Positions 45,226-55,546 of a stretch of 64,000 nucleotides of DNA are shown piece after piece. Under the pieces are notes generated by a model. That model had not been told where the DNA came from. It ran no database searches and saw nothing but the letters and a program-made list of their open reading frames with translations. Each line of letters opens with the position of its first letter. Position 1 is the first letter of the stretch. The translations under genes and the position numbers were made by a program. Source of the stretch: Methanolobus tindarius DSM 2278 (GTDB lineage Archaea > Halobacteriota > Methanosarcinia > Methanosarcinales > Methanosarcinaceae); NCBI RefSeq assembly GCF_000504205.1, contig NZ_AZAJ01000001.1, positions 1,958,879 through 2,022,878 on the forward strand, read 5' to 3'.

Positions 45226-45354
45226 ATGGACGAATACGACCCGAATAAAGTTTATTTCAGATGCAACACCTGTGAGTTTTTATTTATGGAAGACCCTTCT
45301 CTGTTCCCTGTGAGATGTCCACAGTGCGGTAGTGAGGATGTTGTAAGGACCTGA
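45226..45354 (+). CDS. Small zinc-ribbon protein
   Basis: A 42-residue protein beginning MDEYDPNKVYFRCNTCEF and ending VRCPQCGSEDVVRT, with two CxxC pairs forming a zinc ribbon. It resembles RNA polymerase subunit P or rubredoxin-like small zinc proteins, but lacks the basic tail of RpoP. GAGGT stands seven bases before the ATG. It is followed 60 bases on by tmk on the same strand. Confidence 0.8.
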   Translation: MDEYDPNKVYFRCNTCEFLFMEDPSLFPVRCPQCGSEDVVRT

Positions 45355-45416
45355 TTTGTCTGGTAACTTCTCATCCGGAACAAATTCTAAATAGTATTCC
45401 TTTGCTTTCATTGTTG

Positions 45417-46028
45417 ATGTCAATGAAAGGTAAACTCATTACTCTGGAAGGTATTGATGGCTCCGGTAAATCCACTATAACAGAGCGTCTGCGCTCTAAT
45501 CCTGAGTTTAAGGATTTTGTTTTCACAAGGGAGCCAACCACCGGCTGGATAGGTGATGCCGTAAACCGTGCTATCCATTCGGATACAGACGACCTTGCAG
45601 AGCTTTTGCTTTTCACCGCAGATCATGCGGAACATATTTCAAAACTTATCCTGCCTGCACTTGAAAGTGGCCAGAATGTTATCTCTGACAGGTATTCAGG
45701 AAGCAGGTATGCATATCAGGCTGTGACGCTTAAAGACAAGTTCCCTGAGCCAATGGAATGGATACAGCAGATACACCACGGCTGGACAGTTGACCCAGAT
45801 CTTACAGTTCTTTTTGATATTGATCCGGAAATATCAGTTGAGAGGTGTGGTAACCGTGGTGAGCAAACCAAATTTGAGAAGATAGATTTCCTGGAGGAAG
45901 TACGGGCAAATTACCTGAAGCTTGCAGAAGCACATCCTAAAAGGTTTGTTATTATCAATACCGATAGAGCTGTGGATGAGATTGAGAAGGATGTTCTGGA
46001 TGCGATTCACTCATTGATTGAAGGATAA
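45417..46028 (+). CDS. tmk: Thymidylate kinase
   Basis: Phosphorylates dTMP to dTDP. The 203-residue protein has P-loop LEGIDGSGKSTITERL, the dTMP-binding TREPTTGWIGDAV, DRYSGSRYAYQAV and LFDIDPEISVERC. There is no clear ribosome site. A TATA-like TCTAAATAG about 30 bases upstream suggests a nearly leaderless mRNA starting close to ATG 45417; ATG 45423 two codons later (MKGKLIT) is equally possible. Confidence 0.93.
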   Translation: MSMKGKLITLEGIDGSGKSTITERLRSNPEFKDFVFTREPTTGWIGDAVNRAIHSDTDDLAELLLFTADHAEHISKLILPALESGQNVISDRYSGSRYAYQAVTLKDKFPEPMEWIQQIHHGWTVDPDLTVLFDIDPEISVERCGNRGEQTKFEKIDFLEEVRANYLKLAEAHPKRFVIINTDRAVDEIEKDVLDAIHSLIEG

Positions 46029-46069
46029 TTTTCAATCTTTTTTTGTTTTCTTTGAATAAGGATCATCAA

Positions 46070-46102
46070 TATATAGTATACTTGCGTATACTGCAGTATA
46101 TG
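46070..46102 (+). promoter_or_regulatory. Leaderless toxin-antitoxin promoter with 10-bp spaced GTATAC repeats
   Basis: GTATAC at 46076-46081 and 46086-46091 and GTATAT at 46096-46101 recur every ten bases, on one face of the helix. They overlap a TATATA box (46070-46075) and the antitoxin ATG (46100). This arrangement suits autorepression by the antitoxin or the complex. Confidence 0.55.
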
Positions 46103-46336
46103 TCAGCAGCTACGACCATAAAGATAGACCCTCAACTGAAAGATGACCTTGACAGATTGAAATTATTTCCTCGGGAAACGTATAACGATGTAGTCTCACG
46201 TCTGGTTGATATGGCATATGATTCTGAACCCATTAGTGATGATACAATAAGAAGGATTGAAGAATCACTTGAAGACTTCAAGCGTGGAAAATACTACACG
46301 CAAGAAGAAGTCGAGGCTGAGTTGGGGCTTAGGTAA
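46100..46336 (+). CDS. Antitoxin of a RelBE-type pair
   Basis: A 78-residue protein starting MSAATTIKIDPQLKDDLDRLK, a ribbon-helix-helix-like N terminus, and an acidic C-terminal arm (RRIEESLEDFKRGKYYTQEEVEAELGLR in segments) of the kind that wraps the toxin. I choose ATG 46100 because the promoter would place the transcript start at about 46098-46100; a frame further upstream has no site. Its stop overlaps the toxin start by one base. Confidence 0.85.
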   Translation: MSAATTIKIDPQLKDDLDRLKLFPRETYNDVVSRLVDMAYDSEPISDDTIRRIEESLEDFKRGKYYTQEEVEAELGLR

Positions 46337-46599
46337 TGTATACTATCCTGTACTCTACCGGAGCACTGAAGGATATTAAAAATCTCCCGGCAGATATTGC
46401 GCAAAAGATAGTATTGTCTATCAAGGAAATCAGCGATAACCCAAAATCGCATGTTAAGAAGCTTAAAGGCTTTCCTAAATCGCCTTTGTATTCACTAAGG
46501 GTCGGTGACTATCGTGCAATAATGAGTATCGAGGATGATAAGCTGGTTGTGTTTGTTATTGAGGTTGGGCATCGGAGCAAAATCTACCGCAAGTATTGA
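46336..46599 (+). CDS. RelE/ParE superfamily toxin
   Basis: An 87-residue toxin of the RelE type that should cleave mRNA at the ribosome A site. It shows YSTGALKDIKNLPADIAQKIV, VKKLKGFPKSPLYSLRVGDYRAIMS (segments) with the basic Lys/Arg set and VGHRSKIYRKY at the C terminus, where Tyr and Arg catalyse. ATG overlaps the antitoxin stop (TAATG). Confidence 0.9.
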   Translation: MYTILYSTGALKDIKNLPADIAQKIVLSIKEISDNPKSHVKKLKGFPKSPLYSLRVGDYRAIMSIEDDKLVVFVIEVGHRSKIYRKY

Positions 46600-46614
46600 A
46601 CTAACTCTAATAAA

Positions 46615-46657
46615 CGAAAGAAAAAAGTAAAAAATGGAGTAACCGTTAGGGTTACTC
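46615..46657 (-). terminator. Stem-loop plus T-tracts, minus strand
   Basis: GAGTAACC (46637-46644) pairs perfectly with GGTTACTC (46650-46657); CATTTTTTAC and a second run of six T follow on the minus strand. The stop codon of the 46652 gene is inside the stem. Confidence 0.65.
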
Positions 46658-46888
46658 AAGTCCGTTCTCATCAGCGAATTTGATGAGAGCTTCTCCAAGA
46701 GTTCTTGTGTATTTTGGGTTGAGGTTGAAACGTGATTTTTTCTGTCCGCCTCTTTCCTTTGCGATCTCTATGTATTCGTTCTCGTATCTCTCGCTTGTTG
46801 CAAGTGTGATGGTCAGGAACCAGCCTGCTCCCATCTTAATTTCTCCATAGTTCTCGCCAATATCTATATTTTCTTCGTTGTCTGCCAT
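46652..46888 (-). CDS. Small conserved protein, PC4-like pattern
   Basis: A 78-residue protein starting MADNEENIDIGENYGEIKMG, then GWFLTITLATSERYENEYIEIAKERGGQKKSRFNLNPKYTRTLGEALIKFAD (in segments). The SRFNLNPKYTRTLGEALIKF stretch recalls PC4/Whirly single-strand binding folds, but the match is weak. GGTG stands before the ATG at 46888. The region upstream carries two copies of TAATCWAAATTGAA (46900-46913 and 46937-46950). Confidence 0.65.
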   Translation of the reverse strand: MADNEENIDIGENYGEIKMGAGWFLTITLATSERYENEYIEIAKERGGQKKSRFNLNPKYTRTLGEALIKFADENGLE

Positions 46889-46899
46889 GATTACACCGA

Positions 46900-46968
46900 T
46901 AATCAAAATTGAATTAAAATTTAAATCTGAATTCAATAATCTAAATTGAACTTTAGTTCAGATTATTT
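46900..46968 (-). promoter_or_regulatory. Repeat-rich promoter of the small conserved gene
   Basis: TAATCAAAATTGAA and TAATCTAAATTGAA are direct repeats 37 bases apart; TGAAC-TTTA-GTTCA (46947-46960) is a perfect palindrome. Possible operator. Confidence 0.35.
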
Positions 46969-47038
46969 TTATTTGTATATAATATTACTCTGAAAATCGT
47001 AAAAGGTGGATAGCTTGAAGTGTTTGATATATTATAAC

Positions 47039-47749
47039 TTACTGCCTGACCATTTCCAGCGGAATTGAGCCGTTATGCAGGGCTGTTGCCACAAGTGCGC
47101 CCTTTATTCCGATATCTTCCAGAGTTTTAATGTCTCCTACGTTGCTTACACCGCCACCAAGGAGTACATTGTGCCTTGAGATAGAAACGATTTTACTTAA
47201 GAATTGTGAATCCACGCCGCTTGCGGTTCCTACTCTGTCAAGGTCGAGGATTATGATATCTGCAAGTTCGTAGTCGTTGAGGAGTTCTACGATCTTGAAT
47301 GGGTCATCGGGCATATTCGGGTCGTTGGTGAGTATCCTGCCGTGCTTCTTGTCGATGCTGACGCTGATTCTTCCGGGGTAGAGGGAGCTTGCCTCTTTTA
47401 TTGTTTCAAGTGAGGAGGTCTCGGTTCCAAGGATTACGGTTTGCACAATTTCCATTACATCTTCGGTTTCCGCGACTGAGCTTATTCCGGGGTCGAGCAT
47501 TACTTTTGCTGATTCTGCAACGGCCTGTATGATGTCGAAGTTCTTTTCCCTCTTGCCGATTTTCTCAAGCAGGTTGAGGTCTGCGATGTAGACTTCTGCC
47601 GGTTTTACGGTGTCTACTATCTGTGTTGCATCGGATGTGTTGCATATGTGACTTGAAAAGTGGATGGGCTTGTATTCACTACGGTTACCACCCTGCGCAT
47701 GGACTACTGTCTTGTTGAATATGTCGAGAACGAAGATGATACGAAACAT
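47039..47749 (-). CDS. HisA-like TIM-barrel protein
   Basis: A 236-residue barrel of the proFAR-isomerase-related archaeal group (COG1411 type). It begins FRIIFVLDIFNKTVVHAQGGNRSEYKPI (in segments; the Asp of the first strand and the Y-P motif of HisA) and has phosphate-binding LLGGGVSNVGD and GALVATALHNGS. It lacks clear HisA-specific catalysis and is not in a his operon. It is divergent from mfnB with only 46 bases between starts, suggesting a methanofuran-related role (inference). The ATG at 47749 is chosen; an ATG five codons upstream is in frame. Confidence 0.85.
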   Translation of the reverse strand: MFRIIFVLDIFNKTVVHAQGGNRSEYKPIHFSSHICNTSDATQIVDTVKPAEVYIADLNLLEKIGKREKNFDIIQAVAESAKVMLDPGISSVAETEDVMEIVQTVILGTETSSLETIKEASSLYPGRISVSIDKKHGRILTNDPNMPDDPFKIVELLNDYELADIIILDLDRVGTASGVDSQFLSKIVSISRHNVLLGGGVSNVGDIKTLEDIGIKGALVATALHNGSIPLEMVRQ

Positions 47750-47795
47750 ATATAATTGATACATCTGTCATGCTATAAAAAAAGAGGTTAAAAAG
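47750..47795. promoter_or_regulatory. 46-base bidirectional promoter, HisA-like and mfnB
   Basis: Only 46 bases separate the two start codons. A GAGGT ribosome site for mfnB lies at 47783-47787. A TATA-like ATATATAATTG (47748-47758) must serve mfnB while overlapping the other start codon, so the two promoters physically interfere or are coupled. Confidence 0.5.
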
Positions 47796-48494
47796 ATGAA
47801 ATTACTTATCAGTCCGATCAACCCAGAAGAGGCAATTGCAGCATACGAAGGTGGTGCTGACATTGTTGATGTGAAGAATCCTAAAGAAGGTTCACTTGGT
47901 GCAAACTTCCCGTGGATTATTAGCTCTGTAAAGGAGTCTATTAATGCTGGAAAGCCAATAAGCGCGACTATAGGTGATTTTAACTTCAAGCCGGGAACTG
48001 CTTCCCTTGCGGCACTTGGGGCAGCAGTTGCAGGTGCAGATTATATTAAGGTCGGTCTTTATGATGTCCAGACCGAAGAGCAGGCTCTTGAAATGCTTAC
48101 TAACATCACAAAGGCTGTAAAGAACTACGATTCTACAAAGAAGGTTGTTGCATCAGGTTATTCTGACTACGAGCGTATCAATTCCATCAACCCACAGCTC
48201 CTTCCAGCTATCGGCGCAAAGGCAGGCGTTGATGTTGTGATGGTCGATACAGGTATCAAGGACGGACGCTCAACCTTTGAGTTCATGGATGAGGAAGAGC
48301 TTACAAAGTTCACAACTGCTATCCGCAAGGAAGGACTTCTTTCCGCACTTGCCGGAACCCTCAAGTTCGAGGATCTTCCAGTTCTTAAGCGCATCCAGCC
48401 TGACATCATTGGTGTTCGCGGCATGGTATGCGGCGGCGACAGGACTTCCTGTATCAAGGCAGAACTTGTCGAGAAGCTAAGGAATGAGATGTAA
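47796..48494 (+). CDS. mfnB: (5-formylfuran-3-yl)methyl phosphate synthase MfnB
   Basis: Condenses two triose phosphates to 4-HFC-P, the furan precursor of methanofuran. The 232-residue TIM barrel shows the lysine Schiff-base strand VDVKNPKEGSLGA (Lys27), TIGDF, GADYIKVGLYD with the second Lys, MVDTGIKDGRS and GVRGMVCGGDRTSC. Length and motifs match DUF556/MfnB. Confidence 0.95.
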   Translation: MKLLISPINPEEAIAAYEGGADIVDVKNPKEGSLGANFPWIISSVKESINAGKPISATIGDFNFKPGTASLAALGAAVAGADYIKVGLYDVQTEEQALEMLTNITKAVKNYDSTKKVVASGYSDYERINSINPQLLPAIGAKAGVDVVMVDTGIKDGRSTFEFMDEEELTKFTTAIRKEGLLSALAGTLKFEDLPVLKRIQPDIIGVRGMVCGGDRTSCIKAELVEKLRNEM

Positions 48495-48528
48495 CTTCGG
48501 TTACTTCTTACTTTTATTGATTTTTGTT

Positions 48529-49524
48529 TTAATAATCATTCTGTGATTCAATTATTTTGATTACCTTTGATATTGAATCTAAATCACTTACTGCTTTTGA
48601 TTGAACAAAAGTTTGATTGAATATTTCGGAGTTTCCAACAGTTGATATGAAATCTTTAGTGAAAAGAATCCCTTTATTAATTTGTAATAAGGTCATTAAG
48701 CCTTTTAGTTTCATCACATCTTGCATGTTAGACTTTTTATTTTTGCACTCAATAACACACATAGGCTTTTTCTGGTAGTTAATTAAGATATCAATTTCTG
48801 ATACTGTAAATGAATTATTTTCATTTTCAGAATCTAAAAGTTCATCTATGTTTTCGACATCTTTCCCCTCTTTTCTCAAATTAACACTGTGGTATATATC
48901 ATAATTTGGATCGTCATTGAAATGCTCTTTTAATGAATGATAAAGCCAAACTTCCAATAATAATCCAGCTTTTTCTCTTTTAATCCATAACTCATAAAAA
49001 CTGTCGGATAGTTTATAGAAATGTATCAAGGGAATCAATTCATGGCTAACTGGTAGACTCTCATATTCTTCTTTTGAACAAATAATATCGGTGGATTTCC
49101 CCTCATGTTGTATGGAACATAGGCAAGAGTCAATTTCAATAATTCCTGTTTTTTTGGCTTTTTCGCATACGTCATCTATATTTCTATTTAAAAGTGAATT
49201 AAACATTAAATTAGCATGCTTTGACAGCGTTTCAAAATAAGTATGCAATGATTTACTTTCTATTTTCAAAATTGAATGAGGAATAATCTTTGAATTTTTA
49301 ACAAATGCTAAAAATTGTGTAGTATCATTGTCTTCTTCAGTTCCATCTTCACCATTCTCCCTATTATTTTGTATGAAGAAATTTCTTAATGCTATGTCAT
49401 CTTTTAAACATAGCATCAACTCTTTAACTTCTGGAGAGTTTATAAAAGTGGTCCTTGGAACCAAATCTAAAGAAAAAGAATCACCATCATCAGATGCGAT
49501 GTGGTAGGTATTTTCGATACACAT
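48529..49524 (-). CDS. PD-(D/E)XK nuclease-like protein, second gene of a cassette
   Basis: A 331-residue protein. The C-terminal third has the nuclease core: LEVWLYHSLKE, SEIDILINYQKKPMCVIECKNKKS (in segments; E-D-x(n)-E-C-K) and a following Gln/Lys helix. This is like Card1/Can2-type (DUF1887) nucleases, but no CARF domain is clear in the N-terminal half, which has the unusual GEDGTEEDND acidic loop. It overlaps the upstream winged-helix gene by 35 bases in another frame. Function is unknown; defence or regulated cleavage is likely. Confidence 0.7.
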   Translation of the reverse strand: MCIENTYHIASDDGDSFSLDLVPRTTFINSPEVKELMLCLKDDIALRNFFIQNNRENGEDGTEEDNDTTQFLAFVKNSKIIPHSILKIESKSLHTYFETLSKHANLMFNSLLNRNIDDVCEKAKKTGIIEIDSCLCSIQHEGKSTDIICSKEEYESLPVSHELIPLIHFYKLSDSFYELWIKREKAGLLLEVWLYHSLKEHFNDDPNYDIYHSVNLRKEGKDVENIDELLDSENENNSFTVSEIDILINYQKKPMCVIECKNKKSNMQDVMKLKGLMTLLQINKGILFTKDFISTVGNSEIFNQTFVQSKAVSDLDSISKVIKIIESQNDY

Positions 49525-49897
49525 AATCTATAATTCTACTTCTTGGCATTTTTGCTAATCTGCATAGTTTGCTCATGGTGGTTTCCGGTATATATTTAGA
49601 GGAGACGCTATCGTAACCAGGTGCAAGTTTGTAAGAGTACTGTATGTAGTCCCCCATTGCAATCTTATCTTCAATGATTTTTCCTTCACTAACAAGTTCG
49701 TCTAGTGAGGATGTCAAGTCTTGCGCATATGGTCCATAATAATACTCGTCGAAATCGAAAATCTCGCGTAAACCTAGTTCTTTTTGCCCAAGAAATATTA
49801 TTTTTTGCAGTTTTGTTCTTCCTCTTATTTCTCCAATTCCTGCAAGTAATTCCAGAATAAATTCTTTTTTGTCTGCACCCACTGTTTCCACCTCCAT
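49490..49897 (-). CDS. YwgA/Panacea-like winged-helix protein
   Basis: A 135-residue protein with GEIRGRTKLQKIIFLGQKELGL, then FDEYYYGPYAQDLTSSLDELVSEGKIIED (segments), the KLQK...YGPY pattern of YwgA and Panacea-like domains. Panacea domains occur as antitoxins. The gene overlaps the nuclease-like gene, making a two-gene cassette. The TTTTTACATTA tandem repeat (50009-50030) lies upstream. Confidence 0.7.
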   Translation of the reverse strand: MEVETVGADKKEFILELLAGIGEIRGRTKLQKIIFLGQKELGLREIFDFDEYYYGPYAQDLTSSLDELVSEGKIIEDKIAMGDYIQYSYKLAPGYDSVSSKYIPETTMSKLCRLAKMPRSRIIDYVYRKYLPHRI

Positions 49898-52461
<2,564 letters not shown>

Positions 52462-52530
52462 AAAGTTAACTCTTTAGTTAATGTAGAATCTACCATTTCC
52501 TCTTTTTTTATTCCTTTAGTTCCATAGCCA

Positions 52531-54279
52531 TCATTTATTTAGCGTTGAATTTATTATCTGCATTTTTATAGATGAAGTAATGGGGAATACATTATTTTCT
52601 ATCACATTCCAATTTGCATATGTCCAAAATATAGCACAAACAGCAAGCAGTATTAAAAGCACTCCTAAATTTACATAATATTCTCGGTTGAATATGCAAT
52701 CGTTTATCGTTTCTCCTAAATCCTCTATATCTCCAGCATTTAAATAGCGGTTGAAATAGCTTTCATATTTACTTTGATGTTTTTGACTTTCATAATAGAG
52801 CACTTTGATTGTATGCAATCTATATATTGAAAATAGAATGAATAATCCTAATAGGAAAGGCACAATTAACATGTATTCATCAATCAATGTTTCATCTACT
52901 TTAGCAATTAATCCTATTATAAATACAAGAATAAAACCAATAATTTTAAAGAAAGTGCTGCTTAACGTTTCACTTAAATTTGAATTGAATTTTATTATTT
53001 CTTTGTTCTGATTAAACCTATAATTTATCAGTTGCTCTTTAAAAGCTATAAAATCATCAACCCTTTCTCTAATATATAGGTTATATTCTGAACTAGCAGA
53101 GTTAATGATGTCTTTTATATGGGTTAATATATCAATATAAGTTCTGGAATAAATCGATATTACTTTTTTGGCTATAAGGACTTTTGTTTCGTCAATTTCT
53201 TCTGTATTCATCAATCCAAAACTTTTCAAGTAGAAGTGATATAATTCCTCGATTTGAGTTATATAATCGTTGAATTTTATTGTGTTTCCATTGATATTGT
53301 ATTTTAAATACTTTCTATTATCAAAAGTAAACTCGCTGTATACGGTTCTTTTACTGTTTATTCTTAACTTGCAAGAGCTTTCAGTAAATTCCATTGAATC
53401 TGAAAAAGATATGTACAAATTGAATAACAATGCTGGATAAAATAGAGCTTTTAAGTTATCAATACAACTATCCGATTTCAGAAAATCGAAATATTGAGGG
53501 GGTATGAAAAAATCATCATTTATTCCTGCGATAAGTTTTCCCAATTTATCCCTGTACGAAACTATATCTTTCTTCGATGATTTTACGTAATCTTCGATTA
53601 GAGATTTATTTTCAATAGCTTCTTCTAGATCAAAGGTTGCAAAGTAATTACCAAAACAATTGGAATTTAATCCTTCGATTAAGATTAATGTATTTAACTT
53701 GTCATTCAGCAATGTTTTTTTCAAATCTTTGAAGGATAATTCTCCCATATACTTTTCAAAATTTGGGAATGACAAAAATATGATTATATTGTATTCTTCC
53801 AATGAAGGTTCTGAGAATTTGGATACAATAATATTCTTTTCAAATGAAAAGGAGATACTAACTGAATTAGTTTCACTGTAATTGATATATTCTTCTATTA
53901 TTTTCTCAATCTCATCCAAATGCATTGGTTTTGAATTTTCATGCGCTTCTCGGCATTTTTGCAATTCAAGTATCAACTGTTCGTTCGCAAAAATATTTTC
54001 CAATTCAATTTCGGATTCAATCTCAAAACTATGGATAATTACTCTCTCTTTACTATATATGTTTAGTTCAAGTTCAAATCCACTTTCTTTATGCTCAATT
54101 TGATATGCAAAGTGCATTTTGAAGTCATGATGTTGACTACTTAAATCTAAAACAATATTATTTAACTTTTTGAGTTCTTCAATATTGTTAATGTTTTTAT
54201 GATTAATAGAAAAACTAGTAGGTGATTCTTCTCCCCATTCTAAATAGTTTCTCACAAAGTTATCATAAATCGTCATCAA
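52531..54279 (-). CDS. Large protein with C-terminal three-TM anchor, cassette partner
   Basis: A 582-residue protein, not recognised. The first 420 residues are soluble, charged and probably alpha/beta. From about 425 there are three membrane helices (FFKIIGFILVFIIGLIAKV; YMLIVPFLLGLFILFSIYRL; YYVNLGVLLILLAVCAIFWTYANW). Codon use is strongly AT-rich. The gene follows the nucleoid-associated-like gene by 10 bases, so the two form one transcription unit. A membrane-bound effector of a defence cassette is one possibility. Confidence 0.7.
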   Translation of the reverse strand: MMTIYDNFVRNYLEWGEESPTSFSINHKNINNIEELKKLNNIVLDLSSQHHDFKMHFAYQIEHKESGFELELNIYSKERVIIHSFEIESEIELENIFANEQLILELQKCREAHENSKPMHLDEIEKIIEEYINYSETNSVSISFSFEKNIIVSKFSEPSLEEYNIIIFLSFPNFEKYMGELSFKDLKKTLLNDKLNTLILIEGLNSNCFGNYFATFDLEEAIENKSLIEDYVKSSKKDIVSYRDKLGKLIAGINDDFFIPPQYFDFLKSDSCIDNLKALFYPALLFNLYISFSDSMEFTESSCKLRINSKRTVYSEFTFDNRKYLKYNINGNTIKFNDYITQIEELYHFYLKSFGLMNTEEIDETKVLIAKKVISIYSRTYIDILTHIKDIINSASSEYNLYIRERVDDFIAFKEQLINYRFNQNKEIIKFNSNLSETLSSTFFKIIGFILVFIIGLIAKVDETLIDEYMLIVPFLLGLFILFSIYRLHTIKVLYYESQKHQSKYESYFNRYLNAGDIEDLGETINDCIFNREYYVNLGVLLILLAVCAIFWTYANWNVIENNVFPITSSIKMQIINSTLNK

Positions 54280-54289
54280 TACATTTCTC

Positions 54290-55423
54290 TTATCTTTTTA
54301 TTTTCTTTTTGCATGTTGAACCTTTCACACTTATTAGATATATTCCGTCGCCAGGTTCGATTTTAACTTTATCTATCATGGACTGGTAAGGGCCCCTTAT
54401 TGTTATATCACCAATTGTGATTTCTATTTTATTCGTGAGTGTAGTATTTTTTGGAATATAAATGTCTGGCATACTTCTTGCTTCAAGCTCGCGAGTAATG
54501 ACTCTTTTAATATCCTCATCGTTTGTGTGTGGAGCTACTTTCTTACCACATTCAATCAGGTCATTTCGATCAAATATTTCATCTTCCATGTCTTTAAAAT
54601 ATTCATTTACTATTAAGTCTGGTTGAATCATTTCATTTTCGCTATCAAATTCATTTCTAACAACCTTCACTACATCGTTTACAATTTTGAACTGCTTGTA
54701 TTCAGGTTCTTCTCTGTCACATTGTAAGAATTTATCAAAATAACTAGCAAGATAGCTTTCTTGGATTATTTTATAATCTTTATCATATGTTGGATGTGGG
54801 TATGCTGCCCCTTTCTGTAATTGTTCAGGAGTAGGCATGGCATTTTTAACTTCATCAATGTTCAAATTTAAATTCTCTTCGTCTACCCATATTTGAATGA
54901 TTTCTTTTTCTAAATCAACCTTCAATATAAAAACATGATTTACCTCACTTACCTCTGCAATCATTACGAATAATATTCCAGGTTTTGGAGTGGTGGAGCG
55001 ACTCATATGATAAATAAGATTTTGTGCAAGGTATTTTGAAAAATGTTGGAACTTATCTTTATCTTCATTTTGAGTAAAATCATATCCAAGACATTCATCA
55101 AGTTTTTCTTTAATATCAATCTCAGATTCTTCGCAAGATTTAATATCTGCTGAATATGATCTTTTATCGTGGTTAAACAAGTACTTTATATATTCTTTAA
55201 ACAGGTCTAGTATTCTTTCATCTAAATTGGTTGTTTGAATTATTCCCTGTCTGATTTCATTTGTTTCTTCTTCTTCTTCTTCCTCAGTTTCTTTTTTGCT
55301 GACTGGTGAAAAAGAAATTGATGTAATGGTTATATCTTTATTTTCAATTGGCAAACAAATTCCTCTATCATATTGTATACTTTGATATAATATTGCAAGA
55401 TATACTATTTCATTTTTTTCCAA
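54290..55423 (-). CDS. Nucleoid-associated NdpA/NA37-like protein
   Basis: A 377-residue soluble protein. After a Glu-rich loop (about 44-53) is a region LAQNLIYHMSRSTTPKPGILFVMIAEV and HVFILKVDLEK, then ASYFDKFLQCDREEPEYKQFKIVNDVV (segments), which fits the NA37 (PF04245) family of DNA-binding nucleoid proteins. The C-terminal IEITIGDITIRGPYQSMIDKVKIE also resembles YejK. It is the first gene of a two-gene unit. Family assignment is from pattern, not search. Confidence 0.6.
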   Translation of the reverse strand: MEKNEIVYLAILYQSIQYDRGICLPIENKDITITSISFSPVSKKETEEEEEEETNEIRQGIIQTTNLDERILDLFKEYIKYLFNHDKRSYSADIKSCEESEIDIKEKLDECLGYDFTQNEDKDKFQHFSKYLAQNLIYHMSRSTTPKPGILFVMIAEVSEVNHVFILKVDLEKEIIQIWVDEENLNLNIDEVKNAMPTPEQLQKGAAYPHPTYDKDYKIIQESYLASYFDKFLQCDREEPEYKQFKIVNDVVKVVRNEFDSENEMIQPDLIVNEYFKDMEDEIFDRNDLIECGKKVAPHTNDEDIKRVITRELEARSMPDIYIPKNTTLTNKIEITIGDITIRGPYQSMIDKVKIEPGDGIYLISVKGSTCKKKIKR

Positions 55424-55511
55424 ATAGACAATTTTGTTTTTAATTGTTAATTAATAATTGAAAATAAAAGATCAACTATATGTATACATAAAACTAGATC
55501 CAAAAAATCAT

Positions 55512-55546
55512 CAAAAAACAAAAAAAGAGGGACAATCAGAGTCCCT
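55512..55546 (-). terminator. Stem-loop plus T-tracts after the minus-strand chemoreceptor
   Basis: AGGGAC (55528-55533) pairs with GTCCCT (55541-55546); on the minus strand CTTTTTTTGTTTTTTG follows. The stop codon lies inside the stem-loop. Confidence 0.65.

Noticed and set aside
48529-49524. Idea that this protein is a CRISPR-linked Card1/Can2 nuclease
   Set aside because: The nuclease core is similar, but no CARF domain and no CRISPR array or cas gene is visible.
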